DNA of 64,000 bases from a virus: positions 1-64,000 of the IMG/VR virus record IMGVR_UViG_3300007513_002727; one strand, given 5' to 3'. Position 1 is the first letter of the stretch; every line of letters starts with the position of its first letter. The position numbers were made by a program, and so were the translations under genes. The notes below the pieces were generated by a model that saw nothing but the letters and a program-made list of their open reading frames with translations, searched no databases and was not told where the DNA came from. This document shows positions 7,435-15,676 of the stretch, one piece after another.

Positions 7435-7757
7435 TACTTGCCTTCCTTTGATTCTGCTTCTAAATTTAAAGCAATATCAATATCTGATTCTTCTTCATCT
7501 GTGAAAACAGGTGCTTCTGCATCTGCTGGAACAAAGTCAAAAGCGAATTCATCTCCAACGGCATACATATTCACGCCACCTTCTGGATTGATATTCTCCT
7601 TATAAAATGTTCTGATTTCTTTATGAACAAAGTCACAATCACTTGGCTTATCTAATACCAAATACATTGTACCATTCGTCATTTGTATTCTTTGAACTAT
7701 GCCAGATAATTCTGCTCTAACAAAGCCTTCTAATTGTTTTTCTATATTTTTTTGCAT
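7434..7757 (-). CDS. hypothetical protein (107 aa)
   Basis: First gene after promoter P4, with AAGGAGTTGAAA upstream. A mixed alpha/beta body (TNGTMYLVLDKPSD, DEFAFDFVPADAEAP) and an acidic C-terminus. Not recognised. Confidence 0.7.
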   Translation of the reverse strand: MQKNIEKQLEGFVRAELSGIVQRIQMTNGTMYLVLDKPSDCDFVHKEIRTFYKENINPEGGVNMYAVGDEFAFDFVPADAEAPVFTDEEESDIDIALNLEAESKEGK

Positions 7758-7782
7758 ATTATTTCAACTCCTTATATATTTC

Positions 7783-7810
7783 ATTATAACATGGATGGTA
7801 ATACGGTCAA
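7783..7810 (-). promoter_or_regulatory. early-type sigma70 promoter P4
   Basis: TTGACC, 16 bp (GTATTACCATCCATGT), TATAAT on the minus strand. The spacer is identical in P6 and P7. Drives 7757 down to 6123. Confidence 0.85.
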
Positions 7811-7844
7811 CCTCAAATAAGCCGCATAATCATTGACTTTTTGC

Positions 7845-8051
7845 CTAATTATAATGCCCAATTGTCAACTTTTTGATAGAATCTTCCACTTCAAGAAGTC
7901 TATCTTCAACATCAGCAATCTTTTCTGCATTTTTCTTATCAAAGTATTTGAAATATGAAAGGTGATCAAGCTCTTGCTCTAGCATAATCTTTTGGCCCTC
8001 CAATTCTCTTATTCTATCCTTTGTATCCTGCGTCATTAATTTAATAGTCAT
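7845..8051 (-). CDS. coiled-coil protein (68 aa)
   Basis: Almost wholly helical with heptad-like Leu spacing from residues 10 to 62 (RIRELEGQKIMLEQELDHL). Start at 8051 has AGAGAT upstream and overlaps the zinc-ribbon gene by 11 nt; an in-frame ATG at 8036 is the alternative. Function unknown. Confidence 0.6.
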   Translation of the reverse strand: MTIKLMTQDTKDRIRELEGQKIMLEQELDHLSYFKYFDKKNAEKIADVEDRLLEVEDSIKKLTIGHYN

Positions 8052-8268
8052 AATTTATCTCTTCTACTCCTTCCATCTCGTCCTCATCTTCCCATCCGTC
8101 GGAATCGTTGTCATAAATTTTTCCGCTTCTGGCTCCACATCTTGAACACTTATCTTCTTTTTCAGTCATTGGACCGTGTTCACAACTGTCACACCACCAG
8201 TCATCGGCATGGTTTTTTTCTTCTTCCAAGTCCACATCACTTAAAATCTTATCCCATTCGTCTATCAT
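8041..8268 (-). CDS. acidic zinc-ribbon protein (75 aa)
   Basis: Contains WWCDSCEHGP and CSRCGA, two CxxC pairs about 16 residues apart, in a strongly acidic protein. Start at MIDEWDK forms a TAATG overlap with the upstream gene. Probably binds zinc; partner unknown. Confidence 0.65.
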   Translation of the reverse strand: MIDEWDKILSDVDLEEEKNHADDWWCDSCEHGPMTEKEDKCSRCGARSGKIYDNDSDGWEDEDEMEGVEEINYDY

Positions 8269-8507
8269 TACCACATCCTTTCTATCTTTGGTATATTCCA
8301 TAAAGCATAACCAAGTCTATCTTCGTTATCTACTAGGTATCTAACTGCTTCTGTCTGTTCATTTTCTATACTCAATCCTACAAAGTTATCTATGAACCCT
8401 ACTTCTTTATCTTTAAAGAACACTGAACCAGTCTCTGGCTTTTTAGGAATAGTCCAACCGTCTTTTCTTAATTCGTTTTCCTGTTTATCGTTTAACCAAA
8501 TATCCAT
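8268..8507 (-). CDS. hypothetical protein (79 aa)
   Basis: Soluble, with KPETGSVFFKDKEVGFIDNF in the centre. Lies directly after the DNA ligase gene with a one-base overlap. Not recognised. Confidence 0.6.
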   Translation of the reverse strand: MDIWLNDKQENELRKDGWTIPKKPETGSVFFKDKEVGFIDNFVGLSIENEQTEAVRYLVDNEDRLGYALWNIPKIERMW

Positions 8508-9796
8508 TATAATTTCTCTCCTTTTTCAAAACCTCTAAATCTTAAAAATCTAGGAAATCTTAAACTCCATTCATTTTTAGCATTTTGATTCTGTGTTATT
8601 GCATCTGCTCTAACTTCTACAACTTGCCCAACTAATTTCTTTCTGGCTGACCAATATGTTTCTCTATCTGTATCACTTAATCCAGACCCTACATTGGTTC
8701 TAATCCACTTGCCGTCGTCTTTACCTTCAACAATAAGTGCTCCAAGTTTATCTGCATTTCTTCCTGTGCCTTCTTCTACTCCTATAACTGTTAAAGATAC
8801 TTCTATAAATGGTTTAACCTTTAACCATAATGTAGATCTTTTACATTCATAAACACCATTGATTGGTTTAACCATTATACCTTCAAAGCCTTTATCAATA
8901 CACAATTTATTATAGTCTGCGAATTGCTTCTGTCCATCTTCATCACTTAAATTCATTTTCACATACTCAACCAAATTAATGTTTGGTCCATAATTGTAAT
9001 CTTCTAATAATTGTTTTCGTTTTGTAATTGATAAACCACATTCTCCTGCTTTAAAATCTTCTAATGGTAGACAATCAAACAGATTCAATACGGCATCGTC
9101 TGTCTTTGCTCCACCTTTTCTGTGTATCTCTCTCATCAATGTTTGGAAGTCATCACTCATTACTTCACCATCAAACACCATTGACTCAGACATTTGGTCT
9201 AACATTTCATCAAATTGTTGAAGTATTTTAGGAAAGTTTGACAATTCTTTACCGTTCCTACTGAACATTTTAACTTCATCTTTATCTACATCACATATAA
9301 CCACAACTCTAACGCCATCTAACTTTGGTTCTACCATTACATCACCAACCATTTTCTTTTCGTGTTTCGCTGAATCTGTGGCTAACATACATTCAAACAC
9401 AGGAACCTGCATTGTTGAAAACTTATTGATTGTCTTATGTGTGACTCCACATCTTAAATCTTTTATTAAAATTCTTCTATACCAATCGTTCCATTCTTCC
9501 ATTTTAGATCTATTACATAAATCTTCAATCTTATCTCTCATTGAATTACCTGTAAGCCATCTTTCTTCTAATTTTTTTAGAGTGTCTAAAAATTCTGCTT
9601 CAGGTATGCCAGGTCCATCTTTTTTAGCAACTGGAACCTTTTGAACTCCAAATGTTCTAAATCCATCTAACGCCACACACACACCATCAAAGAATCTTAT
9701 GTTATCTGCGTCGCTCTCTCGCTTAATAATGGCCTCTTTTTTCAATCGGCTGTTATCAGCTTCTAATTCTTGTATTATCTTCCAAGGTTTCATCAT
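8507..9796 (-). CDS. ATP-dependent DNA ligase
   Basis: Seals nicks in DNA using ATP, joining Okazaki fragments during phage replication. Motif I EPKLDGVR has the adenylated lysine at 158; motif III VFDGEVMSDDF, motif IV GFEGIMVKP and motif V WLKVKP follow in order, and a C-terminal OB-like region ends the 429-aa protein. Residues 1-150 form an N-terminal helical domain as in phage and archaeal type ligases. The start ATGATG overlaps the preceding stop. Located in the middle of the P5 operon. Confidence 0.92.
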   Translation of the reverse strand: MMKPWKIIQELEADNSRLKKEAIIKRESDADNIRFFDGVCVALDGFRTFGVQKVPVAKKDGPGIPEAEFLDTLKKLEERWLTGNSMRDKIEDLCNRSKMEEWNDWYRRILIKDLRCGVTHKTINKFSTMQVPVFECMLATDSAKHEKKMVGDVMVEPKLDGVRVVVICDVDKDEVKMFSRNGKELSNFPKILQQFDEMLDQMSESMVFDGEVMSDDFQTLMREIHRKGGAKTDDAVLNLFDCLPLEDFKAGECGLSITKRKQLLEDYNYGPNINLVEYVKMNLSDEDGQKQFADYNKLCIDKGFEGIMVKPINGVYECKRSTLWLKVKPFIEVSLTVIGVEEGTGRNADKLGALIVEGKDDGKWIRTNVGSGLSDTDRETYWSARKKLVGQVVEVRADAITQNQNAKNEWSLRFPRFLRFRGFEKGEKL

Positions 9797-10005
9797 ACTT
9801 CTACTATCTCCACTTCAGTTTCTTTTGGTTCCATTATTCTTTTAAAAAACTCCCAAAACCATTTTTCTGCTTCTTCATCTGTCATATTACAAATTTCTTC
9901 CTTTACAAAAGATTCACAATTTAATTTTGGTTCTTCTGCATTCGCAAGATTCCAAACAAATAGATAGATTATAAAAAATATTATTATTGGTTTTTTTAAT
10001 CGCAT
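9793..10005 (-). CDS. small secreted protein (70 aa)
   Basis: Signal peptide of about 23 residues (IIIFFIIYLFVWNLANA) followed by a short acidic helical body with two Cys. Sits between the SleB-like hydrolase, which it overlaps by 10 nt, and DNA ligase. Periplasmic; function unknown. Confidence 0.6.
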   Translation of the reverse strand: MRLKKPIIIFFIIYLFVWNLANAEEPKLNCESFVKEEICNMTDEEAEKWFWEFFKRIMEPKETEVEIVEV

Positions 10006-10586
10006 ATCATAAACCGATGGTTTCCTATTATTGCCGTTTCAATATAATATCCTGCCCAACTTGGATTGGCAATGTGGGGGTTATAATAAAATGTCGCTCC
10101 ATCTGTTGGGTCCATACTATAATCATCGTTCATTACGAATAAAGCGACATGGATTGAATCTCTCCATGCTGTCATATTTTCTGGAATTATAGTTCCATCT
10201 TTATAAGTCACCCAAAGCATATCTCTATGACCATCACACCACCAACTGAATTGGCATCTGTTTTTAATTGGATAATATTTTCTTTCACTTTTATCTAATG
10301 TTGGGTCTTTTTTTGTTTTCCAACTTTCCCTAACTGGTCCTTCATGTACTACTTCACAAACCGTATTAGGCCATCTTTTATCTTCAATTCTGTTCTGTAC
10401 GACATGAGCAACGGCAATCTTACCTATCATTGATTCGTGCCTTGCTTCAAAATATATATTTTGAGCCATACAATATAATTCATCTATATTCTGTGGAGTT
10501 CCTGTTTCAACTTCATATGACAATGCAAGGGAGGCCATAACCGCCCTTGCCGTCTGCATAACTGTTTCTAAAGAACCAGTGACCAT
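9996..10586 (-). CDS. cell-wall hydrolase, SleB/Hydrolase_2 family
   Basis: Predicted peptidoglycan hydrolase, probably the soluble endolysin. Residues about 40-125 match the family: AQNIYFEARHES (with the conserved Glu), AVAHVVQNRI, VCEVVHEGP and CQFSWWCDG. No signal peptide is visible, so it would need a holin. At 196 aa it is typical of single-domain phage versions. Confidence 0.85.
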   Translation of the reverse strand: MVTGSLETVMQTARAVMASLALSYEVETGTPQNIDELYCMAQNIYFEARHESMIGKIAVAHVVQNRIEDKRWPNTVCEVVHEGPVRESWKTKKDPTLDKSERKYYPIKNRCQFSWWCDGHRDMLWVTYKDGTIIPENMTAWRDSIHVALFVMNDDYSMDPTDGATFYYNPHIANPSWAGYYIETAIIGNHRFMICD

Positions 10587-10970
10587 TTAGTCTGCTCTAC
10601 TCTGCATATAACAATCAATACCATATTTTTCTAAAGCATCTGCGAAAGCATTACAGCCTTCTTCTTTGATGTCCATTGATTGAGTATGTCCATATCTGTG
10701 ACCTTTAGGCATTAGATCATAATAAGATACTCTCCAACCGCCTCCGTAGCCATTAGAACCAATATCCATTTCTTTTAGAAATTTAACCAATCTGCCTCTT
10801 GCTGGACGAATAACTATATTCGCGAATCCGCAATAAAGTGGTTCTCCGTGTTTCGCCACATATTCATCAACAGCCTTTAAACAAGCCTTTTTGGCATTGG
10901 TCCACATATCATAAGGACTAACACCTTCTGCATTAAATTTAAGTAGGTCTTTTGTTTCTGTTTTTAACAT
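10587..10970 (-). CDS. hypothetical protein (127 aa)
   Basis: First gene after promoter P5, with GGAGTTGAA before the ATG, so the start at 10970 is preferred over one 13 codons upstream. It has a compact alpha/beta look: NAKKACLKAVDEYV, IVIRPARGRLVKFLKEM and GYGGGWRVSYYD. Directly behind the NrdR-like box pair at 11034-11078. Not recognised. Confidence 0.7.
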   Translation of the reverse strand: MLKTETKDLLKFNAEGVSPYDMWTNAKKACLKAVDEYVAKHGEPLYCGFANIVIRPARGRLVKFLKEMDIGSNGYGGGWRVSYYDLMPKGHRYGHTQSMDIKEEGCNAFADALEKYGIDCYMQSRAD

Positions 10971-10994
10971 ATATTCAACTCCTTTTATAGTTTT

Positions 10995-11022
10995 AATATA
11001 ACATGGCATTTCATACAGTCAA
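10995..11022 (-). promoter_or_regulatory. early-type sigma70 promoter P5
   Basis: TTGACT, 16 bp, TATATT on the minus strand, ATGT before the -10. Drives 10970 down to 7845. Its -35 lies 11 bp from the first NrdR-like box. Confidence 0.75.
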
Positions 11023-11033
11023 CCGCCTAAAAC

Positions 11034-11078
11034 CACTATATCTTGTGTCGACTCTTTTTCTTGGCACTATATCTAGTG
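11034..11078. promoter_or_regulatory. pair of NrdR-box-like palindromes
   Basis: CACTATATCTTGTG at 11034-11047 and CACTATATCTAGTG at 11065-11078, start-to-start 31 bp. Both match the core of the known NrdR box (acaCwAtATaTwGtgt) at nine of ten core positions, and NrdR boxes come in pairs 31-32 bp apart. They lie within the last codons of the gene at 11036-11245, just upstream of promoter P5. Confidence 0.6.
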
Positions 11079-11245
11079 CCATTCAATTTTTGGTATATTT
11101 CTACCGCTTTATTTTCAGCAACGAAACCATTGGGTGCCGTCACATAAATCATATCTTTTTCCTTCTGTTTTTGATCACGAAAAACAGGTTGGGCATTTGG
11201 AAATCCATATTCCAAATCAGCGATGTCTATTTTAAATTTAGGCAA
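11036..11245 (-). CDS. small hypothetical protein (69 aa), TTG start
   Basis: TTG start overlapping the upstream 38-residue gene; AGGA lies about 10 nt before. Basic C-terminus (KLNGTRYSAKKKSRHKI) is encoded by the stretch that also holds the NrdR-like boxes. Middle contains DMIYVTAPNGFVAENK. Not recognised. Confidence 0.55.
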   Translation of the reverse strand: MPKFKIDIADLEYGFPNAQPVFRDQKQKEKDMIYVTAPNGFVAENKAVEIYQKLNGTRYSAKKKSRHKI

Positions 11246-11354
11246 TTTGTATGAATCCTATTGCCCATAAAAAAACCATCACAGGTCCTATTGTCCAAGC
11301 ACCAAACCACATAGCATCTAAAAATGATATTCCTATTGATTTTATCTTTGTCAT
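11238..11354 (-). CDS. small membrane protein (38 aa)
   Basis: Single hydrophobic stretch from about residue 15 to 37 (MWFGAWTIGPVMVFLWAIGF). Start overlaps the upstream stop by one base. Function unknown. Confidence 0.5.
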   Translation of the reverse strand: MTKIKSIGISFLDAMWFGAWTIGPVMVFLWAIGFIQIA

Positions 11355-11671
11355 CAATCTAATAACACCATATATTCTTTTGGATAGTATTTTTGAAACC
11401 AAGCAATACCTTTCCTAACGGTTTCCCATTTAGGGTCATCACCATTATTTGGGTCTGCCAAATATTCTGCTCCTTTAATACAATCATAGACAGCAACCGC
11501 ATCTGGTTCCAACATAACCTTCTCACCTGAGAAAGGATTTTGAATTTCTTCTGGTTTGTCTAAGACTTCACATTCAAACGGTAATGGTCTTTTCTTTTCA
11601 TTACCATGTCCAACTTCATCTGAAGATTGTGAACCTCCATACATTAATGTCACTCCTGCATCTTTACTCAC
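11354..11671 (-). CDS. conserved-looking hypothetical protein (105 aa)
   Basis: Has NPFSGEKVMLEPDAVAVYD and then a C-terminal KGIAWFQKYYPKEYMVLLD, a pattern I associate with small phage proteins of unknown role. The N-terminus is flexible and polar. Overlaps its neighbour by 8 nt. Confidence 0.65.
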   Translation of the reverse strand: MSKDAGVTLMYGGSQSSDEVGHGNEKKRPLPFECEVLDKPEEIQNPFSGEKVMLEPDAVAVYDCIKGAEYLADPNNGDDPKWETVRKGIAWFQKYYPKEYMVLLD

Positions 11672-11903
11672 TATATTTCCTCTCTTCCTCTTCTATTCTA
11701 TAATTGGCCTCACCGTCCGGTGTTCTCCAAATGTTCAATATCTTAACACCTTTATCTTTGAAGTCCTTATAGAATTCTTTTAATACTTTATGGAATGGAT
11801 ATTGGAAATTGGCTTCGACAACCGTATATCCTCGAGTCATATCCTCATCTTTTAGATAGTCACCCTTCTCCTTTAAGAATCTATATCTGATATGAACTGA
11901 CAC
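11664..11903 (-). CDS. hypothetical protein (79 aa)
   Basis: Alpha/beta: YTVVEANFQYPFHKVLKEFY, then VKILNIWRTPDGEANYRI. No targeting signals. One-base overlap with the upstream gene. Not recognised. Confidence 0.6.
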   Translation of the reverse strand: MSVHIRYRFLKEKGDYLKDEDMTRGYTVVEANFQYPFHKVLKEFYKDFKDKGVKILNIWRTPDGEANYRIEEEERKYSE

Positions 11904-12442
11904 TAGGCCGCCTTCCTTTTCTTCATTTGATCTAAAGTTCTTTCTAAGATGTCTATGTGATCTTTAATAGCATCTTCTTCTAATGGCTTGAACTCTGTGT
12001 CAATTACTTCCTTGCCATCTTCTGTGTATCTGCTTTCAACATAGAACCAACTGAACTTTGGTTTGCCCCAATAGTTCTTCTCACCAGCATCTTTCATCAG
12101 ATATACATATTGTTCACCTGAGTGGAAACCGTTTTTGATATAGTCTGCTTCGTCTTTGTAGACTCTGTATCCTGTACCTTTCTCACCTCGGTCTCTGCCA
12201 TAGTAGACATTTTGAACTTCATACATAGGATTTTCTCTATCATCAAAGTCTACCTTGTCTCCTATGATGTAATGCCATTTAGATGAGTCACCTAATTTAA
12301 TCGCTTCAGTGACTTTCTTTTTGTCTTCCCAATGCTCACAAAGGTTATATCCAAGTCCTCCTGGATAACCGTCCCAATGTTGATATGATGCTATGATCCT
12401 ACCACTCTTTTGTTTTATTCCTATTCTTGCTCTAGTCGCCAT
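11903..12442 (-). CDS. conserved phage hypothetical protein (179 aa)
   Basis: Begins MATRARIGI and carries IIASYQHWDGYPGGLGYNL, a signature shared by many phage proteins of unknown function. C-terminal helix rich in Lys. Soluble, no metal motif. Overlaps both neighbours by one base. Confidence 0.7.
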   Translation of the reverse strand: MATRARIGIKQKSGRIIASYQHWDGYPGGLGYNLCEHWEDKKKVTEAIKLGDSSKWHYIIGDKVDFDDRENPMYEVQNVYYGRDRGEKGTGYRVYKDEADYIKNGFHSGEQYVYLMKDAGEKNYWGKPKFSWFYVESRYTEDGKEVIDTEFKPLEEDAIKDHIDILERTLDQMKKRKAA

Positions 12443-12831
12443 TATGCTCCTTCCATAAATTGTGATGTCAATTGTTCTCTTGGGGGTGCCTTGACATCTT
12501 TTAAATAATTTAAAGACGCCCTTGCTTCTTTCAAAGCATCATGAACGATACTTTGATGATCTTCGTCAAATATTTCTTTTTTAATTCCATCATAATCTTT
12601 ATATAAAAGTCCACCCATTGATGCATCGCCTAGTTCAACTCCTTTACAGAATACTCTCGCCGTTGCATATACCCAAACCTTCTTGCCATATGCGATATCT
12701 TGTTTAAGATGAAACATATTAAGTTTCGACGCATCATCATCAAATATTTCTTCTACATCCATTTCTTCTGGAGCGACATAACCAAACACTCTAAAAGGTC
12801 CGTAGTCTTTCTCCCATATTCTTTCTGACAT
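12442..12831 (-). CDS. hypothetical protein (129 aa)
   Basis: Acidic protein with WVYATARVFCKGVELGDASM in the middle and a C-terminal helix. No recognised domain. Within the P6 operon, overlapping neighbours by one base. Confidence 0.65.
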   Translation of the reverse strand: MSERIWEKDYGPFRVFGYVAPEEMDVEEIFDDDASKLNMFHLKQDIAYGKKVWVYATARVFCKGVELGDASMGGLLYKDYDGIKKEIFDEDHQSIVHDALKEARASLNYLKDVKAPPREQLTSQFMEGA

Positions 12832-13136
12832 TATTTTCCTCCCGTTGCCTTGTTAAAATTCTTATTAATTAAATGTTGATCCCTAGCATCTGTAACCACG
12901 AAAGGTTTTTTGCCTTCTTCTCTTTCTGATTTACTTGGATACTCCCAAATCTTTGGGTCTTTAATAACTTTCATTCCGTGAATTTCTAAATATTCAATCA
13001 TATTCTCCACAGCCGAAAACCTATCTGTTCTACAAGGTAAACCTGTACCGTTCGCATCACAGCCTAGGTCTTGTTGGATGTCACCACCCAACTTAACCAA
13101 TCTGTCTATATCTTTTTCTGTTAAGGTATCTGACAT
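12831..13136 (-). CDS. hypothetical protein (101 aa)
   Basis: N-terminal helix (LTEKDIDRLVKLGGDIQQDL), two Cys at 26 and 35, and a basic end. Not recognised. One-base overlaps on both sides. Confidence 0.65.
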   Translation of the reverse strand: MSDTLTEKDIDRLVKLGGDIQQDLGCDANGTGLPCRTDRFSAVENMIEYLEIHGMKVIKDPKIWEYPSKSEREEGKKPFVVTDARDQHLINKNFNKATGGK

Positions 13137-13513
13137 TAAGCAACCTCCTTAAATTCTTCAACAGCCGGTGTCCAATCAATACCATTGTCTGAATATTGCC
13201 AAGTACCTTTCATGAATAAGAATAAATGACCAACATTTTTTCTCATCTCTTCTTTATTCCAAGACAAATTTGATTCAATAACATCACCAAATCCATCAAC
13301 ATACCAATAATCATCTTTTTTGAAAGTTGGCATTAATGTAGGTGAGTCAACAAGTTTTTGAGCCATTTCCTTATCATTATATTGACTCATTAAAACTCCC
13401 GTCAATGCTTCTGGCGTAGTTTTCCAACCTGTTTCAACGGCAACGACATTTTGACTATTGTCAATATATCCAACCATTATTCCGTGTTTATTTTTATAGT
13501 CTATTTTTTGCAT
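13136..13513 (-). CDS. hypothetical protein (125 aa)
   Basis: Start at MQKIDYKNK, chosen because GGAGTTGAAAA sits directly upstream; longer in-frame starts lack this. First gene of the P6 operon. Contains KKDDYWYVDGFGDVIE and many Trp. Not recognised. Confidence 0.7.
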   Translation of the reverse strand: MQKIDYKNKHGIMVGYIDNSQNVVAVETGWKTTPEALTGVLMSQYNDKEMAQKLVDSPTLMPTFKKDDYWYVDGFGDVIESNLSWNKEEMRKNVGHLFLFMKGTWQYSDNGIDWTPAVEEFKEVA

Positions 13514-13547
13514 TTTATTTTCAACTCCTTCTTTCAACATATAATTC

Positions 13548-13575
13548 AGTATAACATGGATGGTAATACCGTCAA
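13548..13575 (-). promoter_or_regulatory. early-type sigma70 promoter P6
   Basis: TTGACG, 16 bp (GTATTACCATCCATGT), TATACT on the minus strand. Spacer identical to P4 and P7. Drives 13513 down to 11036. Confidence 0.85.
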
Positions 13576-13610
13576 CCACCTATAACCTTCCATTTTATGC
13601 GACTTTTTAA

Positions 13611-13886
13611 TCATCTGTGATATAAGGCAAACCTATCTGCGAACTTTTTATGACAAAAAGCCGACGGTCTTGAATAAATTTGAACTCTTGAATCGTTTGA
13701 ATAAATTGAACCACCCCTATACTTTCTTCGAAGTGGCACTATCTTCGCAAGTCTATTTGTCATTTTATGATTTTCAATTGTATTTGGTATATCCTTTGCA
13801 AAGGCATATTCATATCCGGGTGCCTTATATTGGTTCAACCAATTCTGCATTTCTAAAGGTAAACAGAATTTGACAAGTCTATCCAT
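13611..13886 (-). CDS. basic hypothetical protein (91 aa)
   Basis: Arg/Lys-rich (LAKIVPLRRKYRGGSIY), no membrane segment. Last gene of the P7 operon; the stop lies 36 bp before P6. Start overlaps the upstream gene by one base. Function unknown. Confidence 0.55.
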   Translation of the reverse strand: MDRLVKFCLPLEMQNWLNQYKAPGYEYAFAKDIPNTIENHKMTNRLAKIVPLRRKYRGGSIYSNDSRVQIYSRPSAFCHKKFADRFALYHR

Positions 13887-14131
13887 TACTTTCCAAAATA
13901 AGGTTGATTTAAAAATTTTCCAAAATAGTCATCGTCTCTCTTACCTTTTGCTGGCCTATGACCTAAATAATTGTGACCTTCTCCAACTACTTGAGGACCA
14001 TGATCACAACTTATAACCCAACCTGCAGGTCCGTATAATACAGCCTTACCGGAATGAGTTTGACCTTGTTTATTTTGATAAAAAACTTTATCACCTTTTC
14101 TTATCTCGTCATAACATTCATCAGTCCACAT
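13886..14131 (-). CDS. hypothetical protein, SH3-like (81 aa)
   Basis: EIRKGDKVFYQNKQGQTHSG followed by AVLYGPAGWVISCDHGP suggests a small beta-barrel of the KOW/SH3 type. Function unknown; such folds in phage proteins often contact RNA or ribosomes. Confidence 0.6.
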   Translation of the reverse strand: MWTDECYDEIRKGDKVFYQNKQGQTHSGKAVLYGPAGWVISCDHGPQVVGEGHNYLGHRPAKGKRDDDYFGKFLNQPYFGK

Positions 14132-14768
14132 TTACTTTTTCTCCCTTTGAGTAATCTATGATTTCTTTGTTATCACCTATTCTTTCTGCTTCTAATTGAG
14201 CTTCATACTCCGCCATTGATTCTGTGATACCATACAAGTCATCTAACTCTTTACCTTCCGAAGTATTCCAAAATTTATCTGTAGACCCTTTAGGTACCGT
14301 ATCAGATATATTCCAACATTGGTCGTCTCCATTATCCCATATTCCCATAAAGTCACAGCCACCTTCATAATAGGTTGTTCTGATACTGACATTAGAATTA
14401 TTGGCTAGGAACTCTTCATAAGCACCAATTGGTGGTGCCCAAGCTGAATCAAATCCAAATGATATTTCTGATTCATCATCATTAATATAGTTTCTATCAA
14501 CGCCATAGAACTCATGAATGTCCCATTTCGTAGACCAGTTTTCTACCGCCCAGTCATACCAATTTGAATATCCATACTTCTTCATCATTGCTTTATTTTT
14601 AGAACCGTCCGCCGTCGTCTCTATTAAGCCTTCTGGCATTGGATGAAAATAATGTAAAAGACCATCTGCTTGTTTTTCGTATTTTTCGTTCTTAACAATC
14701 TTTTCAATCTTATCAATTATCTTATTAGGTCCTGTGATAGTGATATTATTATTGCACCAATTAGGCAT
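14121..14768 (-). CDS. Api92/YubB-like (DUF1281-type) protein
   Basis: Begins MPNWCNNNITITGP, the hallmark of the Api92-like ferredoxin-fold family found on plasmids and phages, function unknown. 215 aa. The Met at 14768 is used because AAGGAGG precedes it and because the family begins there; an upstream in-frame ATG would add 17 residues. Central HPMPEGLIET and FGFDSAWAPPIGAYE also fit the family. Confidence 0.78.
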   Translation of the reverse strand: MPNWCNNNITITGPNKIIDKIEKIVKNEKYEKQADGLLHYFHPMPEGLIETTADGSKNKAMMKKYGYSNWYDWAVENWSTKWDIHEFYGVDRNYINDDESEISFGFDSAWAPPIGAYEEFLANNSNVSIRTTYYEGGCDFMGIWDNGDDQCWNISDTVPKGSTDKFWNTSEGKELDDLYGITESMAEYEAQLEAERIGDNKEIIDYSKGEKVNVD

Positions 14769-15045
14769 TAATAGCCTCCTTGGATAAATGTGATCCTGGA
14801 ACATTCCATCTAGTTCCACCTAATGTTCTAACCAAAACATATTTGATTTTGATCTTCTCAACCTTCGCTTCTAAAAGTGTATTTCTACGACCTCTAAAAA
14901 ATACCGTATCACCCACCTTGAATGAATGAGCATTTATAGTATGAAGTTGGTTTCTTCTCAACTTAATAGCATCTACAACTGAATCCACTTCTGAACTCTT
15001 TAGGCTGTAAATCCCTTTTATTATTGTTTCTAGTTTTTTGTTCAT
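14761..15045 (-). CDS. KOW/SH3-like hypothetical protein (94 aa)
   Basis: Helical N-terminal half, then FKVGDTVFFRGRRNTLLEAKV, a beta-barrel pattern seen in small phage proteins thought to bind nucleic acid. First gene after P7, with GGAGAGTTGAA before the ATG. Confidence 0.65.
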   Translation of the reverse strand: MNKKLETIIKGIYSLKSSEVDSVVDAIKLRRNQLHTINAHSFKVGDTVFFRGRRNTLLEAKVEKIKIKYVLVRTLGGTRWNVPGSHLSKEAINA

Positions 15046-15069
15046 ATATTCAACTCTCCTTTATTATTC

Positions 15070-15097
15070 ATTATAACATGGATGGTAATACCGTCAA
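15070..15097 (-). promoter_or_regulatory. early-type sigma70 promoter P7
   Basis: TTGACG, 16 bp (GTATTACCATCCATGT), TATAAT on the minus strand. Drives 15045 down to 13611. Confidence 0.85.
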
Positions 15098-15102
15098 CCT
15101 CA

Positions 15103-15345
15103 CTATTCTACCCATATTTCTTGACTTTTTAAAGCATCTTCAATCGTTGCTCTATTAGATTTGGTATAAACATAGAAGATTGAAGAATTCATTTCTTCTC
15201 CATCTACTACGGCATCTATACCTGCATATTTTAAAGCATTTTGAATTGACGGTACGATACTTCTATCTTCGTCTAAATCCCAATCGCCTAAATCTTCTAC
15301 GGCGAAAGTATGTTTATGACTTTCAACTTGTCCTTCATAACTCAT
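15103..15345 (-). CDS. hypothetical protein (80 aa)
   Basis: Alpha/beta with SIVPSIQNALKYAGIDAVVDG and NSSIFYVYTKSNRATIEDAL. Last gene of the P8 operon. Not recognised. Confidence 0.6.
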   Translation of the reverse strand: MSYEGQVESHKHTFAVEDLGDWDLDEDRSIVPSIQNALKYAGIDAVVDGEEMNSSIFYVYTKSNRATIEDALKSQEIWVE

Positions 15346-15551
15346 TATTTTATTCCTCCTATTTCTAAAATTGTATCTTTAATAATTTGATGTCTTTCTT
15401 CATGTACCGATGCTCCCCAAGTACCTTCTTCGGTCTTCTCTATAACTTTCCCTGTCAATACCGCACCTTGATATATTTTTGATGCGGTACTGACCTCTTC
15501 TACTGGTGTAAGGAGCATGACTAATCCTGTTATCAATCCTGTGACATTCAT
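15345..15551 (-). CDS. hypothetical protein with hydrophobic N-terminus (68 aa)
   Basis: Residues 1-18 (MNVTGLITGLVMLLTPVE) could be a weak signal or anchor. The rest is polar with two His. ATGA overlap with the upstream membrane peptide. Function unknown. Confidence 0.55.
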   Translation of the reverse strand: MNVTGLITGLVMLLTPVEEVSTASKIYQGAVLTGKVIEKTEEGTWGASVHEERHQIIKDTILEIGGIK

Positions 15552-15676
15552 ATCAATTTCACCAATATAATAATTTGTAGAACTATAATCACAACTGGAA
15601 GGATTGTTCTAACCAATTCCATAGTGTGGTTATATTCATCTAGTTTTCTTTCTAAATAATTTCTTTTATTTTTCAT
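15548..15676 (-). CDS. small membrane protein (42 aa)
   Basis: Basic N-terminal half (MKNKRNYLERKLDEYNHTME) and a C-terminal hydrophobic span (LPVVIIVLQIIILVKLI). ATGA overlaps on both sides. Function unknown; tail-anchored topology. Confidence 0.55.
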   Translation of the reverse strand: MKNKRNYLERKLDEYNHTMELVRTILPVVIIVLQIIILVKLI